Below are positions 24,101-34,344 of a stretch of DNA of 64,000 bases, piece by piece. The stretch's first letter is position 1, and each line of letters begins with the position of its first letter. The notes beneath the pieces are model-generated. The model did not search any database and was not told where the DNA came from. It saw only the letters and a list, made by a program, of their open reading frames with translations. Both the position numbers and the translations under genes were made by a program. Source of the stretch: Anadara kagoshimensis (Eukaryota; Mollusca; Bivalvia; Arcoida; Arcidae); NCBI GenBank assembly GCA_021292105.1, contig CM037857.1:38111114-38175113 (forward strand), in the 5' to 3' direction.

Positions 24101-24988
24101 CAATTATCGAATTACAGGATACTTGGTACATGTTTTTGATAGAATGTTACACCAAATTAGGGTCAATAAATAGTTTACAATTTAACTGATAATTCAACTG
24201 GTCAATAGAATCTCTGACCAACATTTCTTCTGTCAATTAAATTCATAAATAAGAGAATTAACTGCCTAAGGAAGAAGCAATTATGTTATCAATTTCTTTT
24301 CATTGGTATTTCAATTATATGTTTATTAAATAACAGTTGACCTAAATTTGGTGAAAACTGAAACTTTAACGTCACATTGAGTTGTGTGGGACATTTAAGG
24401 CAAATTTACGCCAGTAAGGCGACAACTATATCCATGTATCTTTTATTGGTATATTTTACCTTCCCCGGACTGTATAAAACCCCCGAAGATAGACTGATCT
24501 TCTAAATAACTACAGCTGAGAAGTATTGCATTCAAACCGGAATCGTCACCAATATGTTGATCGGCCTCAATCTAGAATTTAATCAAACAATTAAGCATAT
24601 TAAAACGTATAATATGTCGCGCATAATGGTACAAAAAAGGGGAAAAACAATATCGTCGTATCACTACATTCTAACATTGCCAAAAGATGACTGCAAAATA
24701 ATAATATCACATAGTTACGTCTTTATTTTTGACTGGCTACGTATTTATACGTAATCAATAAACATCTTTTTTCAATTATATAAATTTCACATACAACAAA
24801 CGCACCTTTAACTGGAATCCCGTTGCGTACATTCCATGTGCGCAGAATTGTGGACCATGCCAGGACCCTCCGTACACAGAGTGCACTTGGTTATTCACAG
24901 AGAGGACTTTTGTCACATTCCTTGGGTACTTTTCACAGTGACAAAATCCCAGAAAAACTGAAACTAAAAGTACTAAAGTACAAGCCAT
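21008..24988 (-). CDS. VMO1-family secreted protein, complete five-exon gene
   Basis: A homologue of vitelline membrane outer layer protein 1 (VMO-I): small, secreted, disulphide-bonded proteins with a beta-prism of three internal repeats, found in egg coats and other secretions. The five exons (24988-24806, 24571-24460, 23571-23489, 22164-22043, 21149-21008) have phases 0, 1, 0 and 2 that agree at every junction, giving 213 residues. Residues 1-18 are a signal peptide (MACTLVLLVSVFLGFCHC). The three repeats are visible: GGSW...GFQLKIE...GDDSGLNAILLSC, GSYGEW...GFELNIE...INARFRC and WGVWTG...CGIKTKVD...AHFFCC. An NVT glycosylation site lies near residue 24. The family's role outside birds is poorly known, so function here is inferred. 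The gene lies on the same strand as the microexon gene upstream. Confidence 0.93.
22043..22164 (-). CDS. VMO1 exon 4
   Basis: 122 nt, phase 0 in and 2 out. Of two possible acceptors, the upstream one (gcatatag at 22165-22166) keeps the frame; the nearer ag at 22153 would break it. It encodes the second half of repeat 2 (INARFRC) and a Gly-rich linker. Confidence 0.88.
22480..22630 (+). repeat. Dispersed repeat family A, partial, in VMO1 intron 3-4 neighbourhood
   Basis: Carries the centre and 3' end (GGAGCACCTGGACTTACTTCCC ... GATTTGGATACGGATTGG) and lies in the intron between VMO1 exons 3 and 4. Confidence 0.7.
23018..23096. repeat. Three tandem 26-bp units
   Basis: GAAATGCCATACATCTATGA plus CCTTG repeated three times inside a VMO1 intron, nearly without change. 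Confidence 0.95.
23160..23475 (-). mobile_element. SINE, reverse orientation, in a VMO1 intron
   Basis: On the minus strand a B-box-like GGTTCGAACC match is visible near 23430 (plus strand AGGTTCGAACCCACGACC). It also has the shared GCAGACAAGCGTGCG body and a TTGCTTAACG tail end. Confidence 0.75.
23489..23571 (-). CDS. VMO1 exon 3
   Basis: 83 nt, phase 1 in and 0 out, acceptor attttattcag, donor CCG|gtatga. It encodes GSYGEWKRCATDEFLVGFEL, the first half of repeat 2. Confidence 0.92.
23773..23963. mobile_element. MITE Q, copy 1
   Basis: 191 bp with ends TACAGTAAAACCTCG and its inverse. A related copy lies at 59258-59445. Confidence 0.88.
24460..24571 (-). CDS. VMO1 exon 2
   Basis: 112 nt, phase 0 in and 1 out, from acceptor aattctag to donor GAAG|gtaaaa. 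It begins IEADQHIGDDSGLNAILLSC, which completes repeat 1. Confidence 0.9.
24806..24988 (-). CDS. VMO1 exon 1
   Basis: Exactly 61 codons from ATG to the donor AAAG|gtgcg (phase 0). It encodes the signal peptide and the first half of repeat 1, ending GFQLK. A candidate acceptor lies a few bases before the ATG, so a 5' UTR exon may exist. Confidence 0.92.
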
Positions 24989-25149
24989 TCCGCTAATGTA
25001 AGATCAAGATTTACTCGTGTCTTTGGTTTCTTAGTTCACGGTCATGTTATAAGTGTCGTACGATGCGAGATAAGACCTAAACGATACGTTGTATAATATA
25101 TAGACTGCAAGATTAGAAATTTAAGATTAAGAAATCCAACTGAATTTGA

Positions 25150-25265
25150 AATGAGAACTACTGTGGCGGTAAAGCTAGTTAAATTGATGGTGCTTACCCT
25201 TCCGTGGCAGCCGGCTTCATTTCCCTGGTAGAAGTTCATGTGTTAACATAACTTGTCAGTCTATA
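25150..25265 (+). repeat. Dispersed repeat family A, central fragment
   Basis: TGCTTACCCTTCCG, GGCTTCATTTCCCTGGTAGAAG and AACTTGTCAGT are intact; both ends are missing. Confidence 0.75.
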
Positions 25266-25589
25266 TGATATAAAATCAGCATGAAACATGGACAATGATA
25301 AAATAAACACAACACATGGCATTGTACTCTGAATAAAAAGACAAATAAAATCAATCATGCCGTTCCATGTTCACAATCACAATAAAAAAGGAGCAAAGTG
25401 AAATTTTTAGCAAATTAAGTTAAACACGTAAACTTCCAAATCTGATATAACCTCGTTTATAACAAATTATAAATGTCACTTTTAAATGAACGTTAATAAA
25501 AATCTTGCTCGATTGTAAATTTTGCAATTACTCAAAAACTTATCTTTGCTTAATCGTTCAAAGAATGGTCTTATGTGAAATCGGTAAAA

Positions 25590-25735
25590 ATTAATTTTGG
25601 TCTTTATATTCTCTCATTTCAACATCTAAAACATATTTGGATTTCCACACACAATTTTGGTCCAAGAATTACTGATGAGGAGTTTTATTCCGAAACGGTC
25701 GTCTAGTGCTGCAAAATTAAAAAAGGTTAAGCAAT
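25590..25735 (+). repeat. Dispersed repeat family B
   Basis: Diagnostic text TACTGATGAGGAGTTTTATT...CCGAAACGGTCGTCTAGTGC. Other copies lie near 27690-28125, 34345-34720, 46505-46640 and 49630. Confidence 0.75.
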
Positions 25736-25835
25736 AGTTATATCAGAGGTAAGACGCATGAATTTATGAGCAACTTTTGAAGGTGTTCACAAAAAGCTTC
25801 AAGGTGTATATACATGTATATCTTAAATATATATA

Positions 25836-25949
25836 AATACATTGTAGTACTGTTAGTGGAAAATAAAGACTAATAACTAGTATATATTTACCAATAATAA
25901 ATATTAATAACTAGTTTTGCTTTTCCGCTAACAGTACTACAATGTATTA
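25836..25949. mobile_element. 114-bp hairpin MITE
   Basis: AATACATTGTAGTACTGTTA and its inverse (TAACAGTACTACAATGTATT) bound a short AT-rich loop, with flanking ACTAGT blocks also inverted. Confidence 0.8.
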
Positions 25950-26624
25950 ACGCACAGGACTTGTGCATCTATTCGCTTGCTATGATATAGAATGCATATA
26001 CAAATACGTGTATTAAAAATCCTATAGTGACCGACTAAATAATCTAAAATGATCGCTACTTCTTGAACATTGATAGATATGGGTTTTTTGGCCATCATAC
26101 GTATTTCAGAACCTTCCTGTTCGTGATTTTATTCCAAGATGCATCTATCTACATGTGATTCAGTAATCTTTCATGTACATGTATAAACCTTAAGAGAAGA
26201 CTGTTGTCAAATAATACAACTCAACATACAGACCCAACCCAAAAGTTTGAATGCCCCATAAATGAAGTTAATAGCTAGGCACGAGTTTCTAAACTAATAC
26301 AAATTTTGACAGGTTTTCTCAATGGTGTCTTTTAGTATTTACCAACCAGTGACATACCAACAGAGCGAAAGGATGCACATTGCAAAAGACACGGTTGTCT
26401 CCCTTTATAAATTTCAGACTGAGGCCCATGTTTAAAGAAAAAAATTTTTCTGATTTTTCACTTTTTACATTATACCTTGAAATCGTCATTACATAATTGA
26501 TTGTATCTTACAATATAGTATGTTATTCTTCAAAAGTGCATATTTGACATTTATTTCGGGTTTAATAGCTATTTCAATATTTTCTTATCATTTAATCTAT
26601 ATATCAAGAAAGTTTTCGTAAATG

Positions 26625-26750
26625 TTACCCTTCCGGAGCACCTGGCCTCACTAACCCTGGTGGAAGTTCACGTGTTTAACCTAATTTTTCTACGTTTTTA
26701 TTTTGTTTTTGAGTTCAGACACGGATCAAAATGTTTGTTTTTGATTATCA
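26625..26750 (+). repeat. Dispersed repeat family A, 3' half
   Basis: Starts TTACCCTTCCGGAGCACCTG and ends AAATGTTTGTTTTTGATTA. Confidence 0.75.
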
Positions 26751-27079
26751 TTTGTTTTACCACTCGCATTTTACGTAAACTGAAAACGGTAGTTTTATCG
26801 CTTATTTAAAGAACATTCTATATGGTAGATACAAACAGTCTTTAAACAAATATAAACAAAAAGCATAAAGTACTGAGATAACCAAAACCGTTGTTTTACA
26901 AAGCTTATATAAGTGGGCCCCCAAATTTTCGGAATGGACATGCATAGATGTCGCTATATCCGTTAATAAAATTAAATTTGGAAAATAGGTGAATGTTATC
27001 TATTCAATTGAGCTACAACTTGGTCTAATAGTTCTGCTTCATTTTTAAACTAATAAGAAAGGCTATATTTGAAGCTGTA

Positions 27080-27215
27080 TAACAAACGCGATAGATTCCA
27101 TTTTTTCTTGTCGACTTTCCTGTCCTATGCGCCATTATGTCCACATCATTGTGCTTATTATGCATTTGTTTCACAATTAATACGCTATTGTAGAGCTCCA
27201 GCGTTTCCCTCTACG
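27080..27215 (+). pseudogene. Retroelement reverse-transcriptase scrap
   Basis: One frame contains AFVSQLIRYCRAPAF, matching the post-catalytic segment seen in the other fragments of this family. No catalytic motif survives. Confidence 0.5.
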
Positions 27216-27304
27216 CGTACGAATGTTTTTTATAATGAAGCAAGCTGCTAACAAATAAATTGTTGACTCATTGATATTTTAAGTCTAGCGTTATAAATCC
27301 CCTC

Positions 27305-27560
27305 AAAAAGTTTCACGGCCGTTATCACAACATTGTAGTTGATATGTATTTAAATTTATCTTGGATATATTTGAAGTCTAATAACTCATGTTACTTTTAT
27401 TCTCAATTTTGATTTTAACACATGACTTATACGTATAGCTAGCAGGTGGGTACTCTTCCGTGACCCTTAATCTAGTCTAATTATAAAAATTGATGTTCAC
27501 ATGTTTAAAGCCATTTACAATTTTTTTAAATTTTATACTTTACTTTTGGGATTATGTTTG
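27305..27560 (+). repeat. Dispersed repeat family A, diverged
   Basis: Ordered weak matches (CACGGCCGTTATCACAAC, GGATATATTTGAAGTC, TACTCTTCCGTGACCC, TTTTGGGATTATG). Confidence 0.6.
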
Positions 27561-27689
27561 GAGATGAATCGGATTAAGACGTTGACACATTTTTGTGTAT
27601 TAACGAAAAAAGGTTGATAAGTTGATAAAACTGTATATACATTCATAATTGAAACTTAAACCAGGCACTTGAGTGTAATTTTATGTTTT

Positions 27690-28125
27690 CTTGAAAATAA
27701 TTTTGGTCCAACCACTAGAGATGAGGAATTGTATTTCGAAATGGCCTTGTAGTGCTGTAAATTTAAAACTGGCATAATATGTGATTTAAACCACTGAGCT
27801 GGCATCTCTTCTGGTGGATGTTGCCCCGAGGATATCGCAAACTCAGTAGGCAATAATTGAGTATTATTGTCAGAAACATATTACATGTGTATGTCTAAAT
27901 TTGCTGCTAGTTAACATTTAAAATTCTTCAAAACTAAGGTATACGCCCTCATGGAAAGTATTTCCTTAGCTAAATTTGGTAAAATATATTTTGGTCTTTT
28001 AGGTATCTTTTCAACATCTCGAAAACAATCTTGGTTTCATAATTTTGATCCAACCACTACTGATAAGGAATTGTATTCCAAAACGTCTAGTGTTGTAAAA
28101 TTGGTATAATATGTGATGTTATATT
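27690..28125 (+). repeat. Dispersed repeat family B, two copies
   Basis: Copies at about 27690-27850 and 27940-28125 share TTTTGGTCCAACCACTA, GAGGAATTGTATTTCGAAA and a GTAGTGCTGTAAA-like 3' part. Confidence 0.75.
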
Positions 28126-28157
28126 TACAAGTAAACAAAGTCTTTTATGATGTAACA

Positions 28158-28163
28158 GTTTAT
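28158..28163 (-). terminator. Poly(A) signal AATAAA
   Basis: AATAAA on the minus strand, about 45 bases beyond the stop codon of the cysteine-knot exon. Confidence 0.5.
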
Positions 28164-28208
28164 TTTTTTTAGAAATACTAGCTATTTTAAGTTATTTGGT
28201 TAACTTAA

Positions 28209-28302
28209 TTAAAATTCAGAACAAAATCCGCCAAAACACCACCCACGACAACACATATCTGCATCTGTACAAGGCACGTACTCAGGAACACATCTTTTTA
28301 AA
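28209..28302 (-). CDS. Terminal exon encoding a cysteine-knot-like peptide
   Basis: A strong acceptor (ttatttctttgtttatag) opens one base plus 30 sense codons and TAA (28211-28209). The peptide reads LKR, then six cysteines spaced C-X6-C-X5-C-C-X3-C-X4-C, ending in SEF. This C-C-CC-C-C order is that of inhibitor-cystine-knot peptides and fits the cysteine array I recall for the CRP-I family of mussel cysteine-rich peptides. The Lys-Arg just before the first cysteine is a typical propeptide cleavage site. AATAAA lies about 45 bases after the stop (28163-28158), so it looks like a last exon. It needs a preceding exon that ends in phase 2, and none was identified with confidence. The microexon gene upstream on the same strand ends in phase 1 and cannot join directly. 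Biological role unknown; nothing shown here proves toxicity. Confidence 0.55.
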
Positions 28303-28521
28303 CTATAAACAAAGAAATAAATACATTTGATTTGTTGTCTTTTCTGTTACGATTCAAAGACACAAGACAATAGGTAAGACAATTAATCTGGACACAAAAT
28401 AATTAATAACATAATTAAATACATACGAACTACGTATATGCATAGACAAACTAACCATGTGATGGTTTGTGCAATTTTCGTTGAATATACATATACATAT
28501 TATTATTATTTTTTTTTAAAG

Positions 28522-28648
28522 GCAGATTTAATTGAATTTTCTCCACTCATACAACATGTAACAAATAAGACATTTACCACAAAATTACTATCAGCATACA
28601 CCTCGACACAGCCATGTTATAATACTGTTATCAACCTCTTACAACCTG
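28522..28648 (+). CDS. Candidate orphan exon A, plus strand
   Basis: A long pyrimidine tract (tattatttttttttaaag) precedes 42 open codons and one base before an excellent donor (CCTG|gtaagt). The peptide begins ADLIEFSPLIQHVTNKTF and includes one cysteine; no family is recognised. Phase 0 in, 1 out. Its phase matches the next candidate exon at 29753. It could belong to a plus-strand gene or be the relic of one. Confidence 0.35.
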
Positions 28649-31009
28649 GTAAGTGAATTAACTCGCAGGGTGTTGTGCTTCGTTTGGTTAACAAATATTC
28701 CAACTTCAACTTTGTTTTTTGATAATATCCATAGGCAAACATCACATCAAGGGCGACTAGTCGTTTTGACAGTTTGTTTGCAATGACAACGATGCTGACA
28801 ACACAAAATGGCTACTCACACTACCTGACAAGTCACAAAATAAACTAGAGATTGTAACTGGGATACCAGTCACGTATGATTCCCCACTATCCATAAATAA
28901 TTGATGGCATACATCTGGTGAAAAGACCCTAGCAGGGTTAGCGCTGGGTTGGAAAAGTCTGTCGCCAAGCAAATCGACAGTTGTAAAATTTTGTTGCCAA
29001 TTTCATTACTGTGTCGCCAAAAAGGATACCTTTTGACACATGTATACAACATTTGACGTAATACACTAGTCGAGTCGGGTACCTGCATGTGTAGGTGGTC
29101 TTACATCAAAGTTACGGCCCTTCATATATGAATTACAAGATTTAATAAAACAATAAATGAACAAGAGATGTTGTTGTTTAGTTACTAGTGTGGCGACACC
29201 TTTAGGTGTTTCGCGGGAAAGAATGTAACAATCTAGAGGATATCTATTAGTAGAGCTCATCCACAGAACTTGCCACTCAAAAATTTAACACAGACCTAAC
29301 GGATAAGTGCCAAACCTACCAATAATTTGGTAAAAAATTGGTTACTTTATTATGGGTACGAATTCAAAACGGTACGTTAAACGTTGATGATAGGGTCGAC
29401 TTTAAACACTTATTGTGGATTTTGTGTACAAGAATATACCGTTTTTTCCGCGAGATCTGAATCTATTTTCGACGCATTAACGACTTTTTCGTACAACGAA
29501 GGTTATTGAACAGGAGTCGGTTAAACAGAAAGTTTGTATGAAAAGTCCATTTTTTGCATGTTTTATCCCAAAATTAAGTATGATCCATATTTTTCACGAA
29601 GATATAACATAGTTAGATAGCTAGATCGCATTAGACTCCATAATGTCTGAAAATGTTGGCAAAATCTATAGTCAAAAAGTTAACTTCCTCAAAGATGCCA
29701 TAATATGCTGCTAAAAAGGGGAAAGTTGTCACCTTTATCTTTTCACATCCAGAGGATGTTCCGATTGAATTCGTCACTAATCCTCTAGATTATTCCATTC
29801 TTTATTCATCAACAGGTAAATTTTGTGATTTTCGCGTCACATGCGTTTTTTATGTTGTGTATATATTGCCTTGATGAACGGTTACATTCTAAAGGCAGTT
29901 GTGTTTGAAGTACATTTGTACAGCGCCGACCTGGTAAACTAAAAAAAATCATACCTTGATTACTTTTTAAGATTTCTTTGAAAGTTAAAGTAGATTTAAA
30001 TTAAAGTTTTCGGCTGAGAAAAATCGTACATTGGAAGGCCTTCTCGGCATAGGAAGTGACGTTTTCAATGAATTTCATTGAATAAGAAAACTGAATGTAA
30101 GACCTTCTAATTATGGACAGGTAGATCCAGGTAATATATATCGACACTGCATGAGGATATGTGCCCTCCCGATGTCGTCTGACAGTATAAACACCAATGG
30201 ACTCGGAATTATTGTAAAATCCAAAATAAAATATACTAAAAGTTACCCTTTGTGATGTTTATTTAATTTTTTAAAAAGTTTAATGATTAATAATCGTGAT
30301 TCAATGCGCAATACACATCGTATTTTAATTTCGCGACTTATATCGGTTATTCCTATATGTTTGAGGTTCATGATCATAACGATATATCTACTCAGTCAAA
30401 ATATATGAATTTTTGTAACATTTGGCAATGTTTATGGAAATGTTTAAAACAAAATAATTATCCTATAGTATATACAAAATGGTAGTTATAATAACTTAAT
30501 TTTATTTACAATTTTTGCCTTAATGTTACGAGTATGATTTCGGGAAAAATAAATATTGGTGCCTCATAGATCCTGATCACGACTAAGGGAACAAAATAGT
30601 TTTTCAAAAAATGTTCTAAATTTCATTTCAAATTTTAATATAATTCTGATCTTATGCATCACCATAGCGTCAATTTTCCAATATATTTCAACACACTATA
30701 TAAAGTCTGGTTAAAGGAAAAAACGACATACCGGTCATTAGAAAAGTGTCAGTCAGTAAAAGGAGGAATTTCATTGGTGTTAACTTAAAAAGTGGGCAGT
30801 CTTCTACTTCAACAGTCATAATTAACAAAATACCCCGAATCCATTTCTACACGCTTAACCTTCTTCGATCTATCAAGACAAATTGTATACACCATTCAGC
30901 TCACTGTGTAAGGTTTTAATAACAGGCGTGTGACGTGACAAGCTGTGGTTTTAAAAATCGCCAAGTTTTTGATGGTCACTAATCGGATAAACTCATAGGT
31001 GAAAGCATT
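28649..31009. other. Mostly anonymous sequence
   Basis: Near 28840-28900 lies part of a repeat also present near 9520-9560 (GGGGAATCATACGT...CTGGTATCCCAGTT), in the opposite orientation. Apart from the candidate exon at 29753-29815, nothing else is supported. Confidence 0.4.
29753..29815 (+). CDS. Candidate orphan exon B, plus strand
   Basis: Acceptor tttatcttttcacatccag, 63 nt in phase 1-1, donor CAACAG|gtaaat. It encodes DVPIEFVTNPLDYSILYSST, the only open phase. It would splice in frame to the exon ending at 28648. Confidence 0.35.
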
Positions 31010-31330
31010 TGCTAGGTATGATTAAAGTGTCGTAACCATCTTATGTCCATTCAGAATTAGTTTCCCCGGGTATTTAACTACGTATTCATTTAAGCAATTT
31101 ACACCCACCCACCCACCTTCAAGATAACAAAAATGAACACGTCTTGATTATTTACACAGACAACAGATTATTGGTACCAAATTTCATCTAAATCCATCAA
31201 GCCGTTCCCGAGATATGCTTCAGCATATGGTCCTGACGAAATAATAATAAAAAAATAATAAGAAGAAGAAGAAACAGAACGAAAACAATATGATTCCCCA
31301 CCTTCGGTGGTGGGGAATCATAAATATACC
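31010..31330. repeat. Dispersed repeat family C, copy 2
   Basis: The inverse of 8735-9045, with an (ATA)n/(GAA)n stretch and a perfect terminal hairpin (ATGATTCCCCACC TTC GGTGGTGGGGAATCAT, 31290-31321). Confidence 0.8.
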
Positions 31331-31486
31331 TTCTAGCAGAATGATCACCATCAGAACGGATGTCGCCCTTTGGGCGATGCCGTCGAGTTACTATTGTGAA
31401 GGTTGACAATTCTGGATGCATTGATAGCACACAGTTGGGTAAATCGTTTACATCATATGGAACATGAATGTATTGTGTGGATGCTT
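31197..31486 (-). CDS. Unidentified open frame with protein-like composition
   Basis: An acceptor-like site (ggaatattcatacag) opens a phase-1 frame of 95 codons. The first two thirds read like real protein (EASTQYIHVPYD, then MHPELSTFTIVTRRHRPKGD, then DHSARRYIYD). The last third runs into repeat family C, whose hairpin and microsatellite supply a low-complexity hydrophobic tail. I do not recognise the family. It could be a gene 3' end captured by a repeat, a transposon-encoded fragment, or an alternative last exon of the microexon gene, with which its phase is compatible. Confidence 0.3.
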
Positions 31487-32504
31487 CTGTATGAATATTC
31501 CTAATTAAGACCGAGCGGACAGGTCAATGCTGTTTGCCTATACACATACATAGTGGGTTAATATAGTATAATCTTATAACCCAACAAAGCTTTTCGGAAA
31601 CATGCAAAGCTTGAATTTATTGTAATGGACAAGGAAGACAGTGTAAAATTCTTTCCTTATCAATAGTTTTAGTTAAACTCGCTGAACATGTTCTGCCTCT
31701 ACGCGTGCTGCTGCCGAATTAAAGTTGGATTGCGACAAAAATTATACTTATTTTCTGCACAAATAGATGCAAACCAAAACCCCAAAAAATATGTTCCGTT
31801 TTACACATGCACAACATGTTCAGTACTAAATGCATGCTGGATACCGAAAGAAGAAACAGACTGCTGTTCGACTGTATATTGTAGTTATTGGTTTCCAATC
31901 TCAATCCCATTCCCATCTGAATACAGATCAACGGCCACCAGTCCTATATCCGCACACGTTATAATGACTTAATGCATTTGTGTATTGAAGTGAATTCACC
32001 CGACGACAGCCGACGTAACTCGGATGTATCATATAATAAAGGCTTTTTTCAGTCAATAGGTCATCCATAAACTTCCTCTATACGAAACATGTGTCTTTCT
32101 AACACATCCGTTGCCTTTGTTTGATGAACGCAAGAAAAAAGAATTACTTCTTTGACAATTGCAGTAAAATTGTGAGCAACGTGTAATTGAAAACATGCGA
32201 TCTTAAATATTGTTAGCAAGAAATACTTAGAAAAATGAAAATGTGAAGCAATAAGCAGTGTCCATTCAACATATTTAAATATCAATTGAAACAATTAAAA
32301 CGTTTTACATTGATATATATATAAGCTGAAACAGTCATGCACACTTAAATAACCATATAAACCAACAACAACACAATACAGCACTACATACAAACAAAAA
32401 AGAGAAGGCAAAAATCTAGATAGTTCAAAATAGATGCAATACAATTTCCGCCGTGTACGGGCCCTGTATATTCTAAATTGAATATTAATACCTTTATTAT
32501 TAAT

Positions 32505-32785
32505 GGCCGCCATCACAGTATTGTTGATAAGTTTAGTATCTTTGAGTCTAGAATTGCCCTGGATATATTTGACGTCCAATAGTTCCATGTTCCTTTCACA
32601 CCTTTTTGATTACACACGTGTGCGGGTGTAGCTAGCTAGGAGCGCTTACCCTTCCGGAGCACCCGTCCTCACTTCCCTGCTGGAGGTTTTTGTGCCTGAA
32701 CTAACTTGTCAGTTTCAAAGAAAAGTTTTTACTTTGCTTCTGGATTGTAATTCGGACAAGGATTTGTATGTTTGGTTTTGACTAT
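32505..32785 (+). repeat. Dispersed repeat family A, full-length copy
   Basis: Runs from ATGGCCGCCATCACAGTATT to TGTATGTTTGGTTTTGACTA with all blocks in order. Confidence 0.85.
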
Positions 32786-32796
32786 ACATTTCTCAC

Positions 32797-32830
32797 CTTC
32801 TCTATACCATATTATCGGGTAGACTGGTAT
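32797..32830 (-). other. 34-nt exon-like segment with an in-frame stop
   Basis: Acceptor atttattattttcag is almost identical to those of the microexons, and the donor GAAG|gtgaga is good. Length 3n+1 would convert phase 1 to phase 2, just what the cysteine-knot exon needs, but the phase-1 reading contains TAG. Using the second AG (ATACCAG|) leaves 27 nt, phase 1-1 and open (VYPIIWYRE). Confidence 0.3.
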
Positions 32831-32929
32831 CTGAAAATAATAAATATTAATTTTGATTATGAGTTTAATTTTGTTCAACGTAAAATTTTATGAAGTCCAT
32901 TCAAGGCAAAAAAAGTACAATGAGGATGA

Positions 32930-32992
32930 TGACAACTGCGATGATGATAATGGTGATAAAAATGGTGGTGGTTGTTGTGGTGGTGATGATGC

Positions 32993-33051
<59 letters not shown>

Positions 33052-33115
33052 GTGGTAGTTGTGATGATGATGATAATGATGATGATGGTGGTGGTGGTGG
33101 TGGTAGTTGTGATGA
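32930..33115. repeat. (GAT)n-rich microsatellite
   Basis: An imperfect trinucleotide run whose core (about 32985-33050) is pure GAT. It creates chance poly-Asp, poly-Met and poly-Ser frames. Confidence 0.97.
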
Positions 33116-33473
33116 CGGTATTTTTTGACGAAACATCAATTAACTTAAATTATTAACTTAAGTTATTAAATTATAACTGCATATAGTAATATTTCTGTTA
33201 GCGATTGATGTTTTTTTTCACAACTTTTTCTTATCATTTGCGCCTTTTCATATATTATATTACCGAGATTAATAATACATTTCTTACAGTGTCTATATAT
33301 ATATATATACATACTTAAATTTTTAATCTTAAATAAATTTGTAGGAAGAATGTTATTTATTTACGATTTCTGTCGGCAAATTTTCTTGATCAGTGGTTTT
33401 CTAATACAATTAAATAGTTAATTTTATTTTTATGCAAATTATTAAAAATACTTTCAACCCAACATTAAATTAT

Positions 33474-33680
33474 TTCGCGACTTTGACCCTTCCTATATGA
33501 CCTAAGTTCAAGGTCATAACATCCCTTTGGCCCATTGAAGATTAATTATGTAAATTTTTATAACAGTGATTTAAATTATGGTATATGACCCTCCACAAGT
33601 CTACACAGACAGACAGACGGACGGACAGACAACATGGTGATTCCTATATACCCCACAAACTAGTTTGCGGGGCATGATAA
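33474..33680. repeat. Right end of the 9.6 kb element family
   Basis: CAGACAGACAGACGGACGGA, GATTCCTATATACCCC and AAACTAGTTTGCGGGG match the right end at 11690-11755. The left part is missing. Confidence 0.75.
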
Positions 33681-34344
33681 CAAAATATAAGATCTGTTAT
33701 TCTTAAGTTTAACCAATTTTACTGTAAGCATTGTATAAAATATCTGCATGCAGACACCGTTAACATACAATAACCTTTGTAACATAAAAATATCTAAACT
33801 GAAACTTATTATTATGAAAAGGCATAAAATAAAAAAAACTAAGATTTAATAGAAAAGGCAAATTAGGATAATTAAGGAAAACTAAACCATTAACAACAAA
33901 GATATAAGAAATTGAAAATGATGTTGGAGTTAAAAGATAAAAAAAGATACTGACGATTACTGGCATCAAAGAATGCGTACAAGACAAGTGTAATGACTGA
34001 TTTAAAACGTGTAGCTGAATAAATTTTTTGGCATATTATTTTATACTTCTTGTACAAAGCAACTTTTCCATAGAAAATATACTTCTTTTTTTGCATTTTG
34101 TTCTAACTCCTTTTGGTCTTTTAAAGTGAAAGTCAGTCTTTGTTGTAAAATATATGCTTCCCCTCTCATTGGTCCAATGTTATTTATAATAGCCCTTTTT
34201 CACATATGCTAAGTTTTTTGCATTTTCTCATTTTTGCAAATTTGTTATCAGTTTTATGAATTTGTCAGACAAATATTCATGTATCGTATCGATAGCATGT
34301 GGTGTTAATTGATAATAATAGAATAATAAAATAAATAGTTTCGC
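33681..34344. other. AT-rich stretch, nothing recognised
   Basis: Only chance hydrophobic frames on the minus strand, without usable splice context. Confidence 0.5.

Larger units (their letters stand above)
24989..28157. other. Intergenic stretch made of repeat fragments
   Basis: Between the VMO1 start and the next minus-strand exon (28302-28209) there is no supported gene. Family A, family B, a hairpin MITE and a retroelement scrap are entered separately. Confidence 0.55.

Noticed and set aside
31438-31500. 49-nt phase-converting exon ending at the GAT|gtaaac near 31452
   Set aside because: Open and of the right length, but its acceptor lies at the edge of a MITE fragment and the peptide has no resemblance to the array. 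Chance is likely.
31688-31972. Cysteine-rich plus-strand frame (94 codons)
   Set aside because: The cysteine spacing matches no family I know, the start has no signal peptide, and no splice sites fit.
31940-32030. 19-nt phase-converting exon on the minus strand near 31999-32017
   Set aside because: The acceptor has no pyrimidine tract, the donor is weak, and the CAGCCGACGTAAC segment recurs near 1353, which suggests a repeat.
32853-33156. Overlapping poly-Asp, poly-Met and poly-Ser open frames
   Set aside because: They are produced by the (GAT)n microsatellite on both strands.
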